From assembly GCF_965208485.1 (NCBI RefSeq), contig NZ_OZ242344.1:372001-436000 (forward strand): a stretch of DNA of 64,000 bases. The letters are read 5' to 3'. Below the pieces are notes generated by a model. That model made no database searches, was not told the DNA's origin, and saw only the letters and a list, made by a program, of their open reading frames with translations. Shown in pieces: positions 1-8,364 of the stretch (position 1 is the stretch's first letter; each line of letters begins with the position of its first letter). The stretch comes from Poriferisodalis sp965208485. GTDB taxonomy: Bacteria > Actinomycetota > Acidimicrobiia > Acidimicrobiales > Poriferisodalaceae. The position numbers and the translations under genes are program-made.

Positions 1-1
1 A

Positions 2-274
2 GTGCTGAACAGCCGGCTGAGCGAGTACGTCCGGCTCGCGGCGTCGGGCGAGACGATCCTGGTGACAGACCGGGACCGGGTAGTGGCTGAGCTAGGCCCG
101 ATCAGGGAATCTCGCAGCCCGATTCTCGCCGATGCGTACCTCGCGGATGCCGTGAGAAACGGCGTGCTGACTCTGCCGGTGCTCAGCGGCTCCGAACCGC
201 CGCCGATCCCGAAGCCGGTTGCGCCCCTGGAACAGCTTCTTTCCGAACTCGACGAGGACCGACGCGACCGGTGA
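2..274 (+). CDS. Phd/YefM-type antitoxin, 5' end outside window
   Basis: This is the C-terminal part of a prevent-host-death family antitoxin, which would bind and neutralise the PIN toxin encoded next and repress their shared promoter. The visible start reads NSRLSEYVRLAASGETILVT and then VVAEL, the usual heart of the Phd fold; family members have about eight more residues before it, so the true start lies upstream of the window. The tail is proline- and acid-rich, as in toxin-binding tails. Its stop overlaps the toxin start by 4 bp (GTGA), which indicates translational coupling. Confidence 0.8.
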   Translation: MLNSRLSEYVRLAASGETILVTDRDRVVAELGPIRESRSPILADAYLADAVRNGVLTLPVLSGSEPPPIPKPVAPLEQLLSELDEDRRDR

Positions 275-669
275 TCTACGTCCACACCTCGGTGGCGCTC
301 GCACATCTCCTCGCCGAAGACCGTCAGCCGCCAGAGGAGATCTGGCAGGAAACCCTCGTCTCCAGCAGGTTGCTGGAGTACGAACTCTGGACGCCCCTGC
401 ACCGGCGTGGTCTGGCTGCATCCCATGGCGATGCGACCCGTTCTGTCATCGGCAGGATCGCCATGCTCGAACTGGCCCCCGCAGTTCTCGGGCGCGCGTT
501 AGAACCCTTCCCCGGTCCGAACCATGTGCGCACACCCGACGCCCTGCACCTTGCATCGTGTGCCTACCTGGTCGGTCTGGGACAGCCGGTGACGCTCGCC
601 AGCTACGACAGGCGGCTCGCTGGCGTGGCTGAGGCGATGGAGATTCCTCTGTTCGATCTGACAGGCTGA
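271..669 (+). CDS. PIN-domain toxin (VapC-like) with altered active site
   Basis: This 132-residue protein has the size and layout of VapC ribonucleases, which cut RNA using a cluster of acidic residues that hold metal. The start is GTG, overlapping the antitoxin stop. The N-terminal strand reads MIYVHTSVALAHLL where the family has MIYVDTS; the first catalytic Asp is therefore His5, a single G-to-C change from GAC to CAC. Later acidic positions (LLEYELW, TPDALHLA, SYDRRL) are kept. The toxin may be weakened or dead. The fold assignment is firm; loss of activity is inference. Confidence 0.8.
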   Translation: MIYVHTSVALAHLLAEDRQPPEEIWQETLVSSRLLEYELWTPLHRRGLAASHGDATRSVIGRIAMLELAPAVLGRALEPFPGPNHVRTPDALHLASCAYLVGLGQPVTLASYDRRLAGVAEAMEIPLFDLTG

Positions 670-2027
670 TGAACCGGGGCGAGATGCACCTGAGCGCCTT
701 CATCCAGGCGTCCCCGAATCATCAGATCAAGGGGATGTGGAAGCACCCCGTCGACGAGACGTCGTGGGGATACCGGACCCTGAGCTGGTGGCAGGACCTC
801 GTGCGCACCCTCGAGCGGGGCTGCTTCGACGGGATCTTCTTCGCCGACGTACTGGGCACCTACGACGTGTACGGGGCGAGCCGCGAGGCTGCGCTGCGTG
901 GCGCGGTCCAGATTCCCGGCATCGACCCCACCCTGCTGATCCCGGCACTGGCGGCGTGCACCGAGCACCTCGGCTTCGCGGTGACCTTCTCGACCAGCCA
1001 CCACGCCCCCTACCACACGGCCCGGCTGTTCTCGACCCTCGACCACCTCACCGCAGGCCGAGTCGGCTGGAACATCGTGACCTCGTACCTGTCCGATGCC
1101 GAACGTCAAGGCCTCGGCAAGATCCTGGCTCACGACGCCCGCTACGACCGGGCCGACGAGTACGTCGATGTCTGCGTGAAGCTGTGGGAGCAGAGCTGGG
1201 ACGAGGGCGCCATCGTGCTCGATGCCGAAGCCGACACGTTCACCGATCCGGCCAAGGTGCACGAGATCAACCACTCCGGCGACTGGTTCACGGTCGAAGG
1301 CCCCCACATGGTCGAGCCTTCACCGCAGCGCACGCCGGTGCTGTACCAGGCGGGAAACTCGGCCCGCGGCGTCGAGTTCGCCGCCAACACCGGCGAGGTC
1401 GTCTTCATGTCGGTGCCCGGCAACGAGCGGGGTGCCGCCGTGGTGGCATCGCTGCGTGAGCGCGCCGCAGCGGCCGGGCGCGATCCCTCCCAGATCAAGG
1501 CCCTGCAAGTGGCACGGGTGGTGGTGGCCGAGACCGATGCCGAAGCCCGGGCAATACGCGACGAGTGGTCACGGCTGTTCTCCGTCGACGGCTACCTCGC
1601 GCTCTACGGCGGCTGGACGGGCATCGACGTGGGCGGCCACCCGCCAGACACGCCGATCGACGACATCGAGGCGAATGCGATCCGGACCCAGGTGGAGCGC
1701 TGGAAGCTGGAAGATCCCGAGAGGACTTGGACCGTCGGCGATGTCGCCCGGCGGCTGTCCGATACCGCCGGAGGGCTGGGCTTCGTGGGTTCGCCGACCA
1801 CGGTCGCTGATCAGTTGGATGCCTTCATGGAGACCACCGGTGTCGACGGGTTCAACGTGACGACGGCTCCCGTGCCGTGGGGATTCGCCCAAGTGGTCGA
1901 CTGGCTGGTGCCCGAGCTCCAACGGCGCGGCCGGTTCCGCACCAGCTATGAAGGCACGACGTTCCGGGAGAATTTCTTCGGCACCGGCCAGCGCCACCTG
2001 CACCCCACCTACCCCCGCCCCCGCTGA
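669..2027 (+). CDS. LLM-class flavin monooxygenase, NtaA/SnaA/DszA family
   Basis: This 452-residue protein matches the nitrilotriacetate/dibenzothiophene monooxygenase branch of the luciferase-like family, flavin-dependent enzymes that oxidise small organic substrates with FMNH2 from a separate reductase. Family features include MHLSAFIQ near the start, the block GRVGWNIVTSYLSDAERQ and the late VADQLDAFMETTGVDGFN segment. Length is typical. The ATG overlaps the toxin stop by one base, although the functions look unrelated. The substrate cannot be read from sequence; the flavin reductase at 47710-48237 is a possible but distant partner. Confidence 0.85.
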   Translation: MNRGEMHLSAFIQASPNHQIKGMWKHPVDETSWGYRTLSWWQDLVRTLERGCFDGIFFADVLGTYDVYGASREAALRGAVQIPGIDPTLLIPALAACTEHLGFAVTFSTSHHAPYHTARLFSTLDHLTAGRVGWNIVTSYLSDAERQGLGKILAHDARYDRADEYVDVCVKLWEQSWDEGAIVLDAEADTFTDPAKVHEINHSGDWFTVEGPHMVEPSPQRTPVLYQAGNSARGVEFAANTGEVVFMSVPGNERGAAVVASLRERAAAAGRDPSQIKALQVARVVVAETDAEARAIRDEWSRLFSVDGYLALYGGWTGIDVGGHPPDTPIDDIEANAIRTQVERWKLEDPERTWTVGDVARRLSDTAGGLGFVGSPTTVADQLDAFMETTGVDGFNVTTAPVPWGFAQVVDWLVPELQRRGRFRTSYEGTTFRENFFGTGQRHLHPTYPRPR

Positions 2028-2082
2028 CCTGGGGCGACACCAAAGCCGACCAGCCATCCATGAAACGACTCGAGGTCAGCCC

Positions 2083-2748
2083 ATGACGCCTGCCGCCGAC
2101 CTGCCGGCCGACTCAGCCCGGGTCCGGGCTCTCGTTGTCGAAGCCGTCACCCAATCGGCCGAACTGATGGCCGCCCCATCGGTAGCCGAGCAATGGGACC
2201 GGCCCTCGGCCCTCGAGGGCATGACGGTCGGAGCCCTCTCCGCCCACCTCGTACGCGCCGCCGGGGCGACCATCGCCTACCTCGACCGCACGCCGCCCGA
2301 CCGGCGCCCCGACGGCGATCTGCTCACCGCGGTCACCTACTTTCACGCCGCTGTCGACTCCCCTGTCCACGAACAGATCAAGGACGTTTCCGCCACCGAA
2401 TCAGCCATCGGCCACGAAGCCACCGTGCACAAATGCCGCCAACTGGCTGCCGACCTCGAAACACGCCTGGCCGATGAACCCGCCGACCGCCTCGTCGCCG
2501 CGCTGGGGGGCCGCCTCCTCACCCTCGACGACTTCTGCCGCACCCGGCTGATCGAGGTGCTCCTGCATCTCGACGACCTCGCCGTCAGCACCGGCCAGGC
2601 CCGCCCGGCCACCGACCCAGAGGGCGCCGCCATCATCATCGACATCTGCATCGACATCGCCCGCGACCGCAAAGGCGACTGGGGCGTCCTCTACGCCCTG
2701 ACCCGGGCAGAACGCTCAGTCGACACCGCGGTCTTTCCCGTCTTCTGA
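2083..2748 (+). CDS. MDMPI/DinB-like mycothiol-dependent family protein
   Basis: This 221-residue protein belongs to the maleylpyruvate isomerase/DinB-like four-helix family, many of whose members use mycothiol in actinobacteria. Recognisable parts are the start motif RALVVEAVTQSAELMA, the helix with ALSAHLVRAAGATIAYL, which carries the usual metal-ligand His, and the LIEVLLHLDDLAVS segment near the C-terminus. The ATG at 2083 was chosen because the family domain begins there, although the frame stays open upstream. It lies 55 bp after the monooxygenase. A decayed transposase follows directly after the stop. Confidence 0.75.
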   Translation: MTPAADLPADSARVRALVVEAVTQSAELMAAPSVAEQWDRPSALEGMTVGALSAHLVRAAGATIAYLDRTPPDRRPDGDLLTAVTYFHAAVDSPVHEQIKDVSATESAIGHEATVHKCRQLAADLETRLADEPADRLVAALGGRLLTLDDFCRTRLIEVLLHLDDLAVSTGQARPATDPEGAAIIIDICIDIARDRKGDWGVLYALTRAERSVDTAVFPVF

Positions 2749-2756
2749 AGCCCGTA

Positions 2757-3896
2757 GATCCCCATCTGCTCATCGACAAACCGGTCTGCTGCGTCGTCAC
2801 CTCCGGGCGGGTGCACGACCGCCGCGGCGACGAGGTGCGGGACTTGGAGGTGTCGGGCCGGCCGGTGACGCTGGTGTGGGAGCGGCGGCGCATGGTGTGC
2901 GGGCCGTGCGGGCGGCGCTTTGCTGAGACCCGTCCGGCGTTCGAGGGCCGCGTCACGGCTCGTCTGGCGCGGCGTCTGGTCCAAGACGCCCGCCAGATGA
3001 CGGTGAACACTGCTGCGAAGCGTCATGGGCTGAGCTGGGAGCTGGTCAACGCGCTGGTGGTCGCCTATGCGGGCCTGGTCGGCTCGCGTCGCCGCCGCCG
3101 GCGCTGCGGGGGTGCTGCTGGTGGAGGGGACCTCGATCCGCAAGCGGCACCGGTATGTGACGGTGCTGGTGAACGGCGACACCGGGGAGGTGCCCGCGAT
3201 GGTGCCCCACCGCAGCGAGGCGGCCCTCAGCGGCTTCCTGGCTGCTCAGGGGCACCGCTGGCGCCGCGGCGTCAAGGTCGTCGTCTCGGACGGGTCCAAG
3301 TCCTATGCGGCGGCGATCGCCAAGCGGCTCGGCCACGCCCGCCATGTGCTGGACCGGTTCCACGTGATCGGCTGGTTCGCAGCCGGGCTGACCGCGGTGC
3401 CACGCGACGCGCAGCGCCGCCCCGAAGGGGCCAAGCCAGCGTTCGACCCCGAGGTGTTCCGGGCACGGTTCGTGCTCATGAAACGCCCCGACACCCTCGG
3501 CGCAGACGAACGCTCCCGGCTCGACGCGCTCTTCGAGACCCACCCGAGGCTCAAAGCAGCCTGAGACGCGCTCGGCGAGCTGCACGGCCTCTATCTCGCC
3601 AAGGACCGCAAAGGCGCCCTCGAAGCGCTCGACCGGCTCGCCGACATCTACCGCACCGGCGACATACCCGAGTTCAGCGACGTCGTCGACACCTTCCTCG
3701 CCTGGCATCCCCAGATCCTCGACTGGCACCAAACCGGCCAGCCCAGCAACAGCCGCATCGAAGGCACCAACAACCCCCACCCGAGTCCTACGCCGCAAAG
3801 CCCACGGCTTCACCAACCACACGAACCTCGAAGCCCGCGGAACACTCATAGCCCGAACCCGCCGAACCCAGCAGCCCCCATCCCAACAAAAGACGA
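2757..3896 (+). pseudogene. ISL3-family transposase remnant
   Basis: Pieces of one ISL3 transposase can be read across three frames. They run from a zinc-finger-like start (PVCCVVTSGRVHDRRGDEV) through VWERRRMVCGPCGRRFAE, a central block with EGTSIRKRHRYVTVL and VVSDGSKSYAAAI, to a C-terminal VLRRKAHGFTN. Frame changes occur near 3070-3110 and near 3780, and an in-frame TGA at 3562 replaces what is normally Trp or a similar residue. The N-terminal ~40 residues, the stop codon and recognisable terminal repeats are missing. The element is dead and truncated at both ends. Confidence 0.8.
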
Positions 3897-3898
3897 AG

Positions 3899-4015
3899 GC
3901 TCACCTTTTCACCAGGGAGGGTCCCTTCTCGGGCGAGGGAGAGGACGGTCTTCGTGCTGACGCGAAGCAGGCGTGCCGCCTCGTCGGCCGTCAGTACTTC
4001 CGCATCTTCCCGCAT
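3899..4015 (-). pseudogene. excisionase-like HTH protein, N-terminal fragment
   Basis: About 39 residues of a helix-turn-helix (HTH_17/excisionase-type) protein are visible: VLTADEAARLLRVSTKTV followed by SLAREGTLPGEKV. Normal members continue with a WRFRRSDIEAYL-type wing, but here the frame runs straight into the antisense of the ISL3 remnant, so the gene was cut by that element. The start ATG lies in a duplicated decamer (GCATCTTCCC twice on the plus strand, 4001-4020), giving two overlapping ATGCGGGAAG copies. Confidence 0.65.
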
Positions 4016-4060
4016 CTTCCCGTAACTCCCTAAGCAGTACAGGTTCCGAACCTACTCGGG

Positions 4061-4264
4061 CGGTGTGACAACTCGGAGGGGGTAGTCGAGGCTGGCTGCG
4101 ACGATGCCCTGATCGGCCGGGCGAGCGGCATCCAGTTCGCTGATTTCGATCGCGAGGCCCACGCCCTTCACGACGCCACGCTGTCCGCCATCGCCGAACT
4201 CGAATCCACTGCCAGGGTCACCGTGGTGCGCCCCGCCCCGTCTACTCCCGGGTCGGGAACGTAG
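4061..4264 (+). pseudogene. Remnant of an actinobacterial HTH-type small protein
   Basis: An open stretch with no start codon reads EAGCDDALIG, then FADFDREAHALHDATLSAIAELES, ending at TAG 4262-4264. This matches the central part of a common actinobacterial family of small DNA-binding proteins (pattern LFEAGCDD... DFDREA... AILSAI.DLE) whose C-terminal DNA-binding half should follow and is absent. The family identification is from memory of the motif, so it is moderate. Confidence 0.45.
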
Positions 4265-4296
4265 CCGACCTACGGCCACCGGGAGATTGGCCTTCA

Positions 4297-4632
4297 ATGT
4301 CGGCCTCGAACGCACCTAGAGTTCTCGACATGGACGTGTTGCGCCCGCCTCAGGCTGTCGAGGTTGAAGTGCAGCAGCCGTTCAAGCTGTGGATCAGATT
4401 TGATGATGGCGTCAGCGGCATCGTGGACCTCGCCCAGTGGTCAACCCGAGAGGTCTTCACGGCTTGGTCGGACCTGGCCTTCTTCAAGACTGCCCATGTG
4501 CGGCCGTACGGCGCGATTGCCTGGGGCAAGGACGATGCGCTCGAACTGGACTCCACGGCCATGTACTTGGACCTCACGGGCAAGAGCTTCGAAGATCTGC
4601 ACCCAAAGCCGTGGCCCGCGCTGGCCAACTGA
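4297..4632 (+). CDS. DUF2442 domain protein
   Basis: This 111-residue protein resembles the DUF2442 family of small proteins often found beside DUF4160 proteins or toxin-antitoxin genes. Characteristic parts are the start LRPPQAVEVEVQQPFKLWIRFDDG, then GIVDLAQW, the VFTAWSDLAFFKTAHV segment and the closing AIAWGKDDALELDSTAMYLD, which fits the family pattern of a DG..D strand followed by a W..G.DL.P/D motif. The ATG at 4330 (MDVLRPPQ) is an alternative start that fits the domain boundary better. No DUF4160 partner is present; function is unknown. Confidence 0.65.
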   Translation: MSASNAPRVLDMDVLRPPQAVEVEVQQPFKLWIRFDDGVSGIVDLAQWSTREVFTAWSDLAFFKTAHVRPYGAIAWGKDDALELDSTAMYLDLTGKSFEDLHPKPWPALAN

Positions 4633-4674
4633 GATCAATCCATTCCCGTCAGAGGCTGATAGACCCGGCCTGAC

Positions 4675-5664
4675 ATGGGTGCGATGGCCAAGTTTGTGTT
4701 GATGGCGCAGCCTGGGGCGCCGGCGATCCCGCCCCGCGAGGTGCTGGAGCGGTGGGCGGCCGAACTCCGGGCCGAGTTCGAGGGACTCGAGGTCGTCATC
4801 GCCGCGACCGATGAGGAGATTCTCGAACAGCTCAGTGACGCCGACGCGGCGTATGGCGTGCTGCCGGCGGGTTGGCACGCACCGAGGCTGCGCTGGCTGC
4901 AGGCCCCGATGGCCAATCCCCCGCTCGGCTACTTCACGCCCGATCTGGCCGCTCACGCGGTTGTCGTCACCAACATGCGCGGCGTCTACAACGACCACAT
5001 CGCCACCCACGTGATGGCGTTCCTGCTCGCCTTCACACGTGGGTTGCCGCACTACGCACACGACCAGCGCAACCGGGAGTACCGGGGCGGGCTTGCCCGG
5101 GTCCTGCACCTCGCAGATTCGACCGTGCTGTTCATCGGCGCCGGTGGTGTCGCCCACCAGGCCGCTCGCTACCTGCAGCCGTGGGGGCCGAGAGTCGTGG
5201 CCGTCGACGCCCGCCCTGAGACCACCGCCGGCGGCGCCATCGATGCCGTGTTCGGTGCGGACGAGCTCGAGGCTCAGCTGCCGCTGGCCGACGTGGTCGT
5301 GATGACCGTTCCCCACACTGCCGAGTCCGAGGGAATGCTGGGCCGGGCGCAGTTCGCGCTGATGAAGCCCACGGCAGTGTTCATCAACATCGGGCGCGGC
5401 ATGACCGTCGTGCTGAACGACCTCGTCGACGCGCTCGAAGCCGGCGAGCTGGCGGGCGCCGGTCTCGACGTCTTCGACCGGGAGCCGCTGCCGCCTGACC
5501 ACCGGGTCTGGACGCTGCCCAACGTGCTCATCACGCCGCACGTGGCGATGGTCGGTCCCGACATCGACCAGCGACGCTTCGAACTCATCGCCGGCAACTG
5601 CCGTCGCCTGCTCGCCGGCGAACCACTCCAGTACGTCGTCGCCGACAAGATCCTCGGCTTCTGA
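4675..5664 (+). CDS. D-2-hydroxyacid dehydrogenase (NAD-binding)
   Basis: This 329-residue protein belongs to the D-isomer-specific 2-hydroxyacid dehydrogenases, which reversibly reduce 2-keto acids such as glyoxylate or hydroxypyruvate with NAD(P)H. The nucleotide-binding loop is LFIGAGGVAHQAARYL. The catalytic set is present: Arg in NIGRGMTVV, Glu in DVFDREPLP and His in LITPHVAMV. The N-terminal substrate domain is shorter and less conserved, as in the glyoxylate/hydroxypyruvate reductase A-type branch. It stands alone, 43 bp after the DUF2442 gene and convergent with the nucleoside phosphorylase. Confidence 0.85.
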   Translation: MGAMAKFVLMAQPGAPAIPPREVLERWAAELRAEFEGLEVVIAATDEEILEQLSDADAAYGVLPAGWHAPRLRWLQAPMANPPLGYFTPDLAAHAVVVTNMRGVYNDHIATHVMAFLLAFTRGLPHYAHDQRNREYRGGLARVLHLADSTVLFIGAGGVAHQAARYLQPWGPRVVAVDARPETTAGGAIDAVFGADELEAQLPLADVVVMTVPHTAESEGMLGRAQFALMKPTAVFINIGRGMTVVLNDLVDALEAGELAGAGLDVFDREPLPPDHRVWTLPNVLITPHVAMVGPDIDQRRFELIAGNCRRLLAGEPLQYVVADKILGF

Positions 5665-5685
5665 CCCGGAGCGCCGAGGCTCGCT

Positions 5686-6456
5686 TCAGGAGCGCAGAAG
5701 TCGACGGGCGGCTTCAACGACCACGGCGACCGCCTGTTCTTCGGTGGCGGCGATGCGGGCCTCGTCGACGACGGCCTCAGATTCAGTGCGCTGAGCGATC
5801 ACCCCGGCGACACAGCCGGCCCGCCAGCCGTTGGCCGCGCACATGGTGAACAGGGTGGCCGACTCCATTTCGTAGTTGAGCACCCCGATGCGGCGCCACT
5901 CGGCCAGGCTGCCCCGCAGCCACGGCACGACGTCGCCGGCCACCGTGTCGTAGCGCTCCTGGCCGGGATAGAAGGTGTCGCACGACGCCGTGATGCCGAC
6001 TTGATGGGGGGCGGCGAGGGCGACCGCAGCGTCCACCAGCGCCCGGGTGCAGTCGAACGAGGAGGCGGCCGGGTATTCCAGCGGGGCGAAATGCCGGCTC
6101 GCACCGTCGAGGCGCACCGCCGCCTGGGTGATGACCAGGTGACCGATCAGCAGACCCGGCTGGATCGACCCGGTGGTGCCAACCCGCAGGAACGTCCGCA
6201 CGCCGAGCTGGGCCAGTTCCTCCACAGCAACCGACGTCGACGGCCCCCCGACGCCGGTCGAGCACACCACCACCGGCGTGCCGTCGATTGACGCCCGATA
6301 GGTCGTGAACTCCCGATTCGAGGCCAGATGGGCCGGCTCGGCCATCGTCTCGGCGATCCGCGCCACCCGGGCCGGATCCCCCGGCACGATCGCCAGCGTG
6401 GCCCCGCCCAGATCGGCGGCACTCACGCCGAGATGCATCACGCTCCCATCGCTCAT
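5686..6456 (-). CDS. udp: Uridine phosphorylase-like nucleoside phosphorylase
   Basis: This 256-residue protein is a PNP/UDP-family phosphorylase, which cleaves pyrimidine nucleosides with phosphate for salvage. Visible family blocks are AIVPGDPARVARIAE near the start (phosphate binding), VCSTGVGGPSTSVAVEEL, FLRVGTTGSIQPGL and the nucleoside-binding NYEMESATLFTMC. Length is that of bacterial Udp. The ATG at 6456 is preferred over an in-frame GTG one codon earlier. The gene shares its strand with mogA but is separated by about 95 bp. Confidence 0.85.
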   Translation of the reverse strand: MSDGSVMHLGVSAADLGGATLAIVPGDPARVARIAETMAEPAHLASNREFTTYRASIDGTPVVVCSTGVGGPSTSVAVEELAQLGVRTFLRVGTTGSIQPGLLIGHLVITQAAVRLDGASRHFAPLEYPAASSFDCTRALVDAAVALAAPHQVGITASCDTFYPGQERYDTVAGDVVPWLRGSLAEWRRIGVLNYEMESATLFTMCAANGWRAGCVAGVIAQRTESEAVVDEARIAATEEQAVAVVVEAARRLLRS

Positions 6457-6551
6457 CACCCGACCCTATTTCTCGGCCGCACGCGACACCGCCGTCGCCG
6501 TGCCGGCAACCGATCCACGCCGACACGACTCGCTGCTGGCGATCTCTGCAG

Positions 6552-7136
6552 TTAGTCGACTGCGACTGGGCGGACGGCTGATGCCGGCCGGAACGCTTCG
6601 ATATGTTCGGTATTGGTCGAGATGTAGGGTCCGCCGATGAGGTCGATGCAGTACGGGACTGCGGCGAACACCGCGTCGAGGCACTCTGCGATTGCCTTGG
6701 ACTGACCTGGCAGGTTGATCACCAGGGCGCCGTCGCAGATGCCGGCAGTCTGACGCGACAGGATCGCAGTCGGCACTGCCTTCAGCGATGCGGTGCGCAT
6801 CGCTTCCCCGAAGCCGTGCAACATCTTGGAGCAGGCTGCCTCGGTGGCCTCGGGGGTGACGTCGCGTAGTGCCGGGCCCGTGCCGCCAGTGGTGAGGATG
6901 AGACAGCACCCTGCTGCGGCCATCTCCTGGATCGCCTGGGCCACCTGGTCCTGCTCGTCGGGAACGAGCGCAGCCTGCGCAGACCATTCCGAGGCCAGCA
7001 CCCGCTCGAGATAGGCACGAATCGCCGGTCCTCCCCGGTCTTCGTAGTCGCCGCGACTGGCCCTGTCCGAAACCGTCACGATGCCGATCAGCGCGTGCGT
7101 CGAGAGGTTCTGCGTTCCATCGGAGGTGCTGGTCAC
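6552..7136 (-). CDS. mogA: Molybdopterin adenylyltransferase MogA
   Basis: This 194-residue protein adenylylates molybdopterin before molybdate insertion in molybdenum cofactor synthesis. It carries the MoaB/Mog-fold blocks IGIVTVSDRASRGDYEDRGG, ILTTGGTGPALRDVTPEAT and DGALVINLPGQSKAIAECL, and length fits MogA. The start is GTG at 7136; a TACCGT -10-like hexamer ends six bases before it, so a leaderless message is possible. The upstream region carries the palindrome at 7159-7177, which could place this gene under the same metal regulator as the ABC operon reading the other way. Confidence 0.85.
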   Translation of the reverse strand: MTSTSDGTQNLSTHALIGIVTVSDRASRGDYEDRGGPAIRAYLERVLASEWSAQAALVPDEQDQVAQAIQEMAAAGCCLILTTGGTGPALRDVTPEATEAACSKMLHGFGEAMRTASLKAVPTAILSRQTAGICDGALVINLPGQSKAIAECLDAVFAAVPYCIDLIGGPYISTNTEHIEAFRPASAVRPVAVD

Positions 7137-7158
7137 GCCGAAACGGTACCGCTCGATT

Positions 7159-7177
7159 GGGAATGAGTGCTATTCCC
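7159..7177. promoter_or_regulatory. Candidate Fur-family operator 1 (mogA side)
   Basis: The sequence GGGAATGAGTGCTATTCCC is a near-palindrome whose outer six bases on each side are exact inverted repeats. It shares 13 of 17 positions with the perfect palindrome 46 bp further on. It lies about 23 bp upstream of the mogA start. It is a weaker copy of the same motif; whether it acts on mogA, on the ABC operon or on both is not known. Confidence 0.45.
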
Positions 7178-7221
7178 AATAGTCGGCCGAACAAAGGGCG
7201 AGACCGTTTCAGAATGAGATA

Positions 7222-7238
7222 GGAATGAGACTCATTCC
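7222..7238. promoter_or_regulatory. Candidate Fur-family operator 2 (perfect palindrome)
   Basis: GGAATGAGACTCATTCC is an exact inverted repeat around a central A, so it contains the 7-1-7 arrangement typical of Fur-family boxes. It ends three bases before a TATATT -10 element for the ABC transporter operon, where a bound repressor would block RNA polymerase. The Fur-family gene at 10483-10926 is the natural candidate to bind it. Confidence 0.65.
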
Positions 7239-7241
7239 TGT

Positions 7242-7253
7242 TATATTGCCGCC
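7242..7253 (+). promoter_or_regulatory. -10 element, probably leaderless ABC operon promoter
   Basis: TATATT at 7242-7247 is followed by GCCGCC and then the GTG start of the permease. The six-base spacing places the expected transcription start at or next to the GTG, and no ribosome-binding sequence is present, which fits leaderless transcription as is common in actinobacteria. Confidence 0.5.
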
Positions 7254-8333
7254 GTGCTGCTTGTGGAAGCCGGCGAACGTACCCAGGCGCCGTCCCGCGC
7301 CGCATGGGACCCGAGTCGCCGCCACACCCTGATCGGCCTCGCGCTGATAACGGTCGTCTCGGTGGTCATCGCCATCGGGCTCGGTCCGGTCGGTGTGGCA
7401 CCCACGACCGTCCTGCGGATCATCGCCCACCACACGCTCGGCCTGCTCGATGCAGAGAGCTGGGCGAGAACTGACGACGCGATCATCTGGGAAGTGCGCC
7501 TGCCCCGAGTGCTGCTCGGCGCGATCGTGGGTTCGACGCTCGGGGTCGTGGGCGTGGCGCTCCAGGCCCTGGTCCGCAATCCGCTCGCAGAGCCGTACAT
7601 CCTCGGCGTGAGCTCGGGGGCATCCACTGGTGCCGCCGCGGCGATCCTGTTCGGTGTCGGCGCCTGGCTGGGCACTCAATCGGTGTCGCTGATGGCTTTC
7701 TTCGGCGCTCTCGGCGCACTTGCGCTCGTTTTGGCGCTCGCCCGCTCCAGAGGGCAAATCACCCCGTCACGGATGCTCGTGGCCGGAGTCGCCGTCAGCT
7801 ACCTGCTGAGCGCCATGACCAGCCTGATGATCCTCTTCGCCGAGAGTGCCGAAGGTGCTCGGGCAGTGATGTTCTGGCTGCTCGGGTCGCTGGCGAATGC
7901 CGACTGGTCGACGCTGCCCATCGGCTACCTCGGCATGGGCACCGGCACGGTCCTGGTGTTCTGGTGGCGCCGGCGACTCGATCTGCTGGCACTCGGTGAC
8001 GAGACGGCGATGGCGAGCGGGGTCGACCCTGGGCGCACTCGGCTGCTGCTTGTGGTCGTGGTCGCGCTGTGCGTCGGTTTCGCCGTGTCGCTGTCGGGCG
8101 GCATCGGCTTCGTCGGCCTCGCAGCACCGCATATCGCGCGGCGGATCATCGGCCCGATCCACCGCCACCTGATCCCCGCATCCGCGGCGCTCGGTGCCCT
8201 CATGCTCGTCTGGGCCGACGTTGTTGCTCGCCTGGCGTTGCAGCCCCGCGAGCTGCCCATCGGCGTGGTCACCGGCGTGCTCGGCGCGCCGGTGCTCGTC
8301 GCGCTCGTCCGCAAGCTCAATCACAACAACTGA
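7254..8333 (+). CDS. FecCD-type metal ABC transporter permease
   Basis: This 359-residue, strongly hydrophobic protein is the membrane channel of a type-II importer (BtuC/FecCD family) for metal chelates, cobalamin or metal ions. Family marks include ARTDDAIIWEVRLPRVLLGAIVGSTLG, QALVRNPLAEPYILGVSSGAS, FWLLGSLANADW and the cytoplasmic loop VGFVGLAAPHIAR-like stretch GFVGLAAPHIARRIIGP. The operon continues with binding protein and ATPase. The adjacent Fur-type operator and the nearby COG0523 GTPase under the same motif suggest zinc or another metal rather than vitamin B12, but the substrate is inferred. Confidence 0.85.
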   Translation: MLLVEAGERTQAPSRAAWDPSRRHTLIGLALITVVSVVIAIGLGPVGVAPTTVLRIIAHHTLGLLDAESWARTDDAIIWEVRLPRVLLGAIVGSTLGVVGVALQALVRNPLAEPYILGVSSGASTGAAAAILFGVGAWLGTQSVSLMAFFGALGALALVLALARSRGQITPSRMLVAGVAVSYLLSAMTSLMILFAESAEGARAVMFWLLGSLANADWSTLPIGYLGMGTGTVLVFWWRRRLDLLALGDETAMASGVDPGRTRLLLVVVVALCVGFAVSLSGGIGFVGLAAPHIARRIIGPIHRHLIPASAALGALMLVWADVVARLALQPRELPIGVVTGVLGAPVLVALVRKLNHNN

Positions 8334-8364
8334 GCGCAACCGTGCCCGCCAGAAAGGGAATTTC

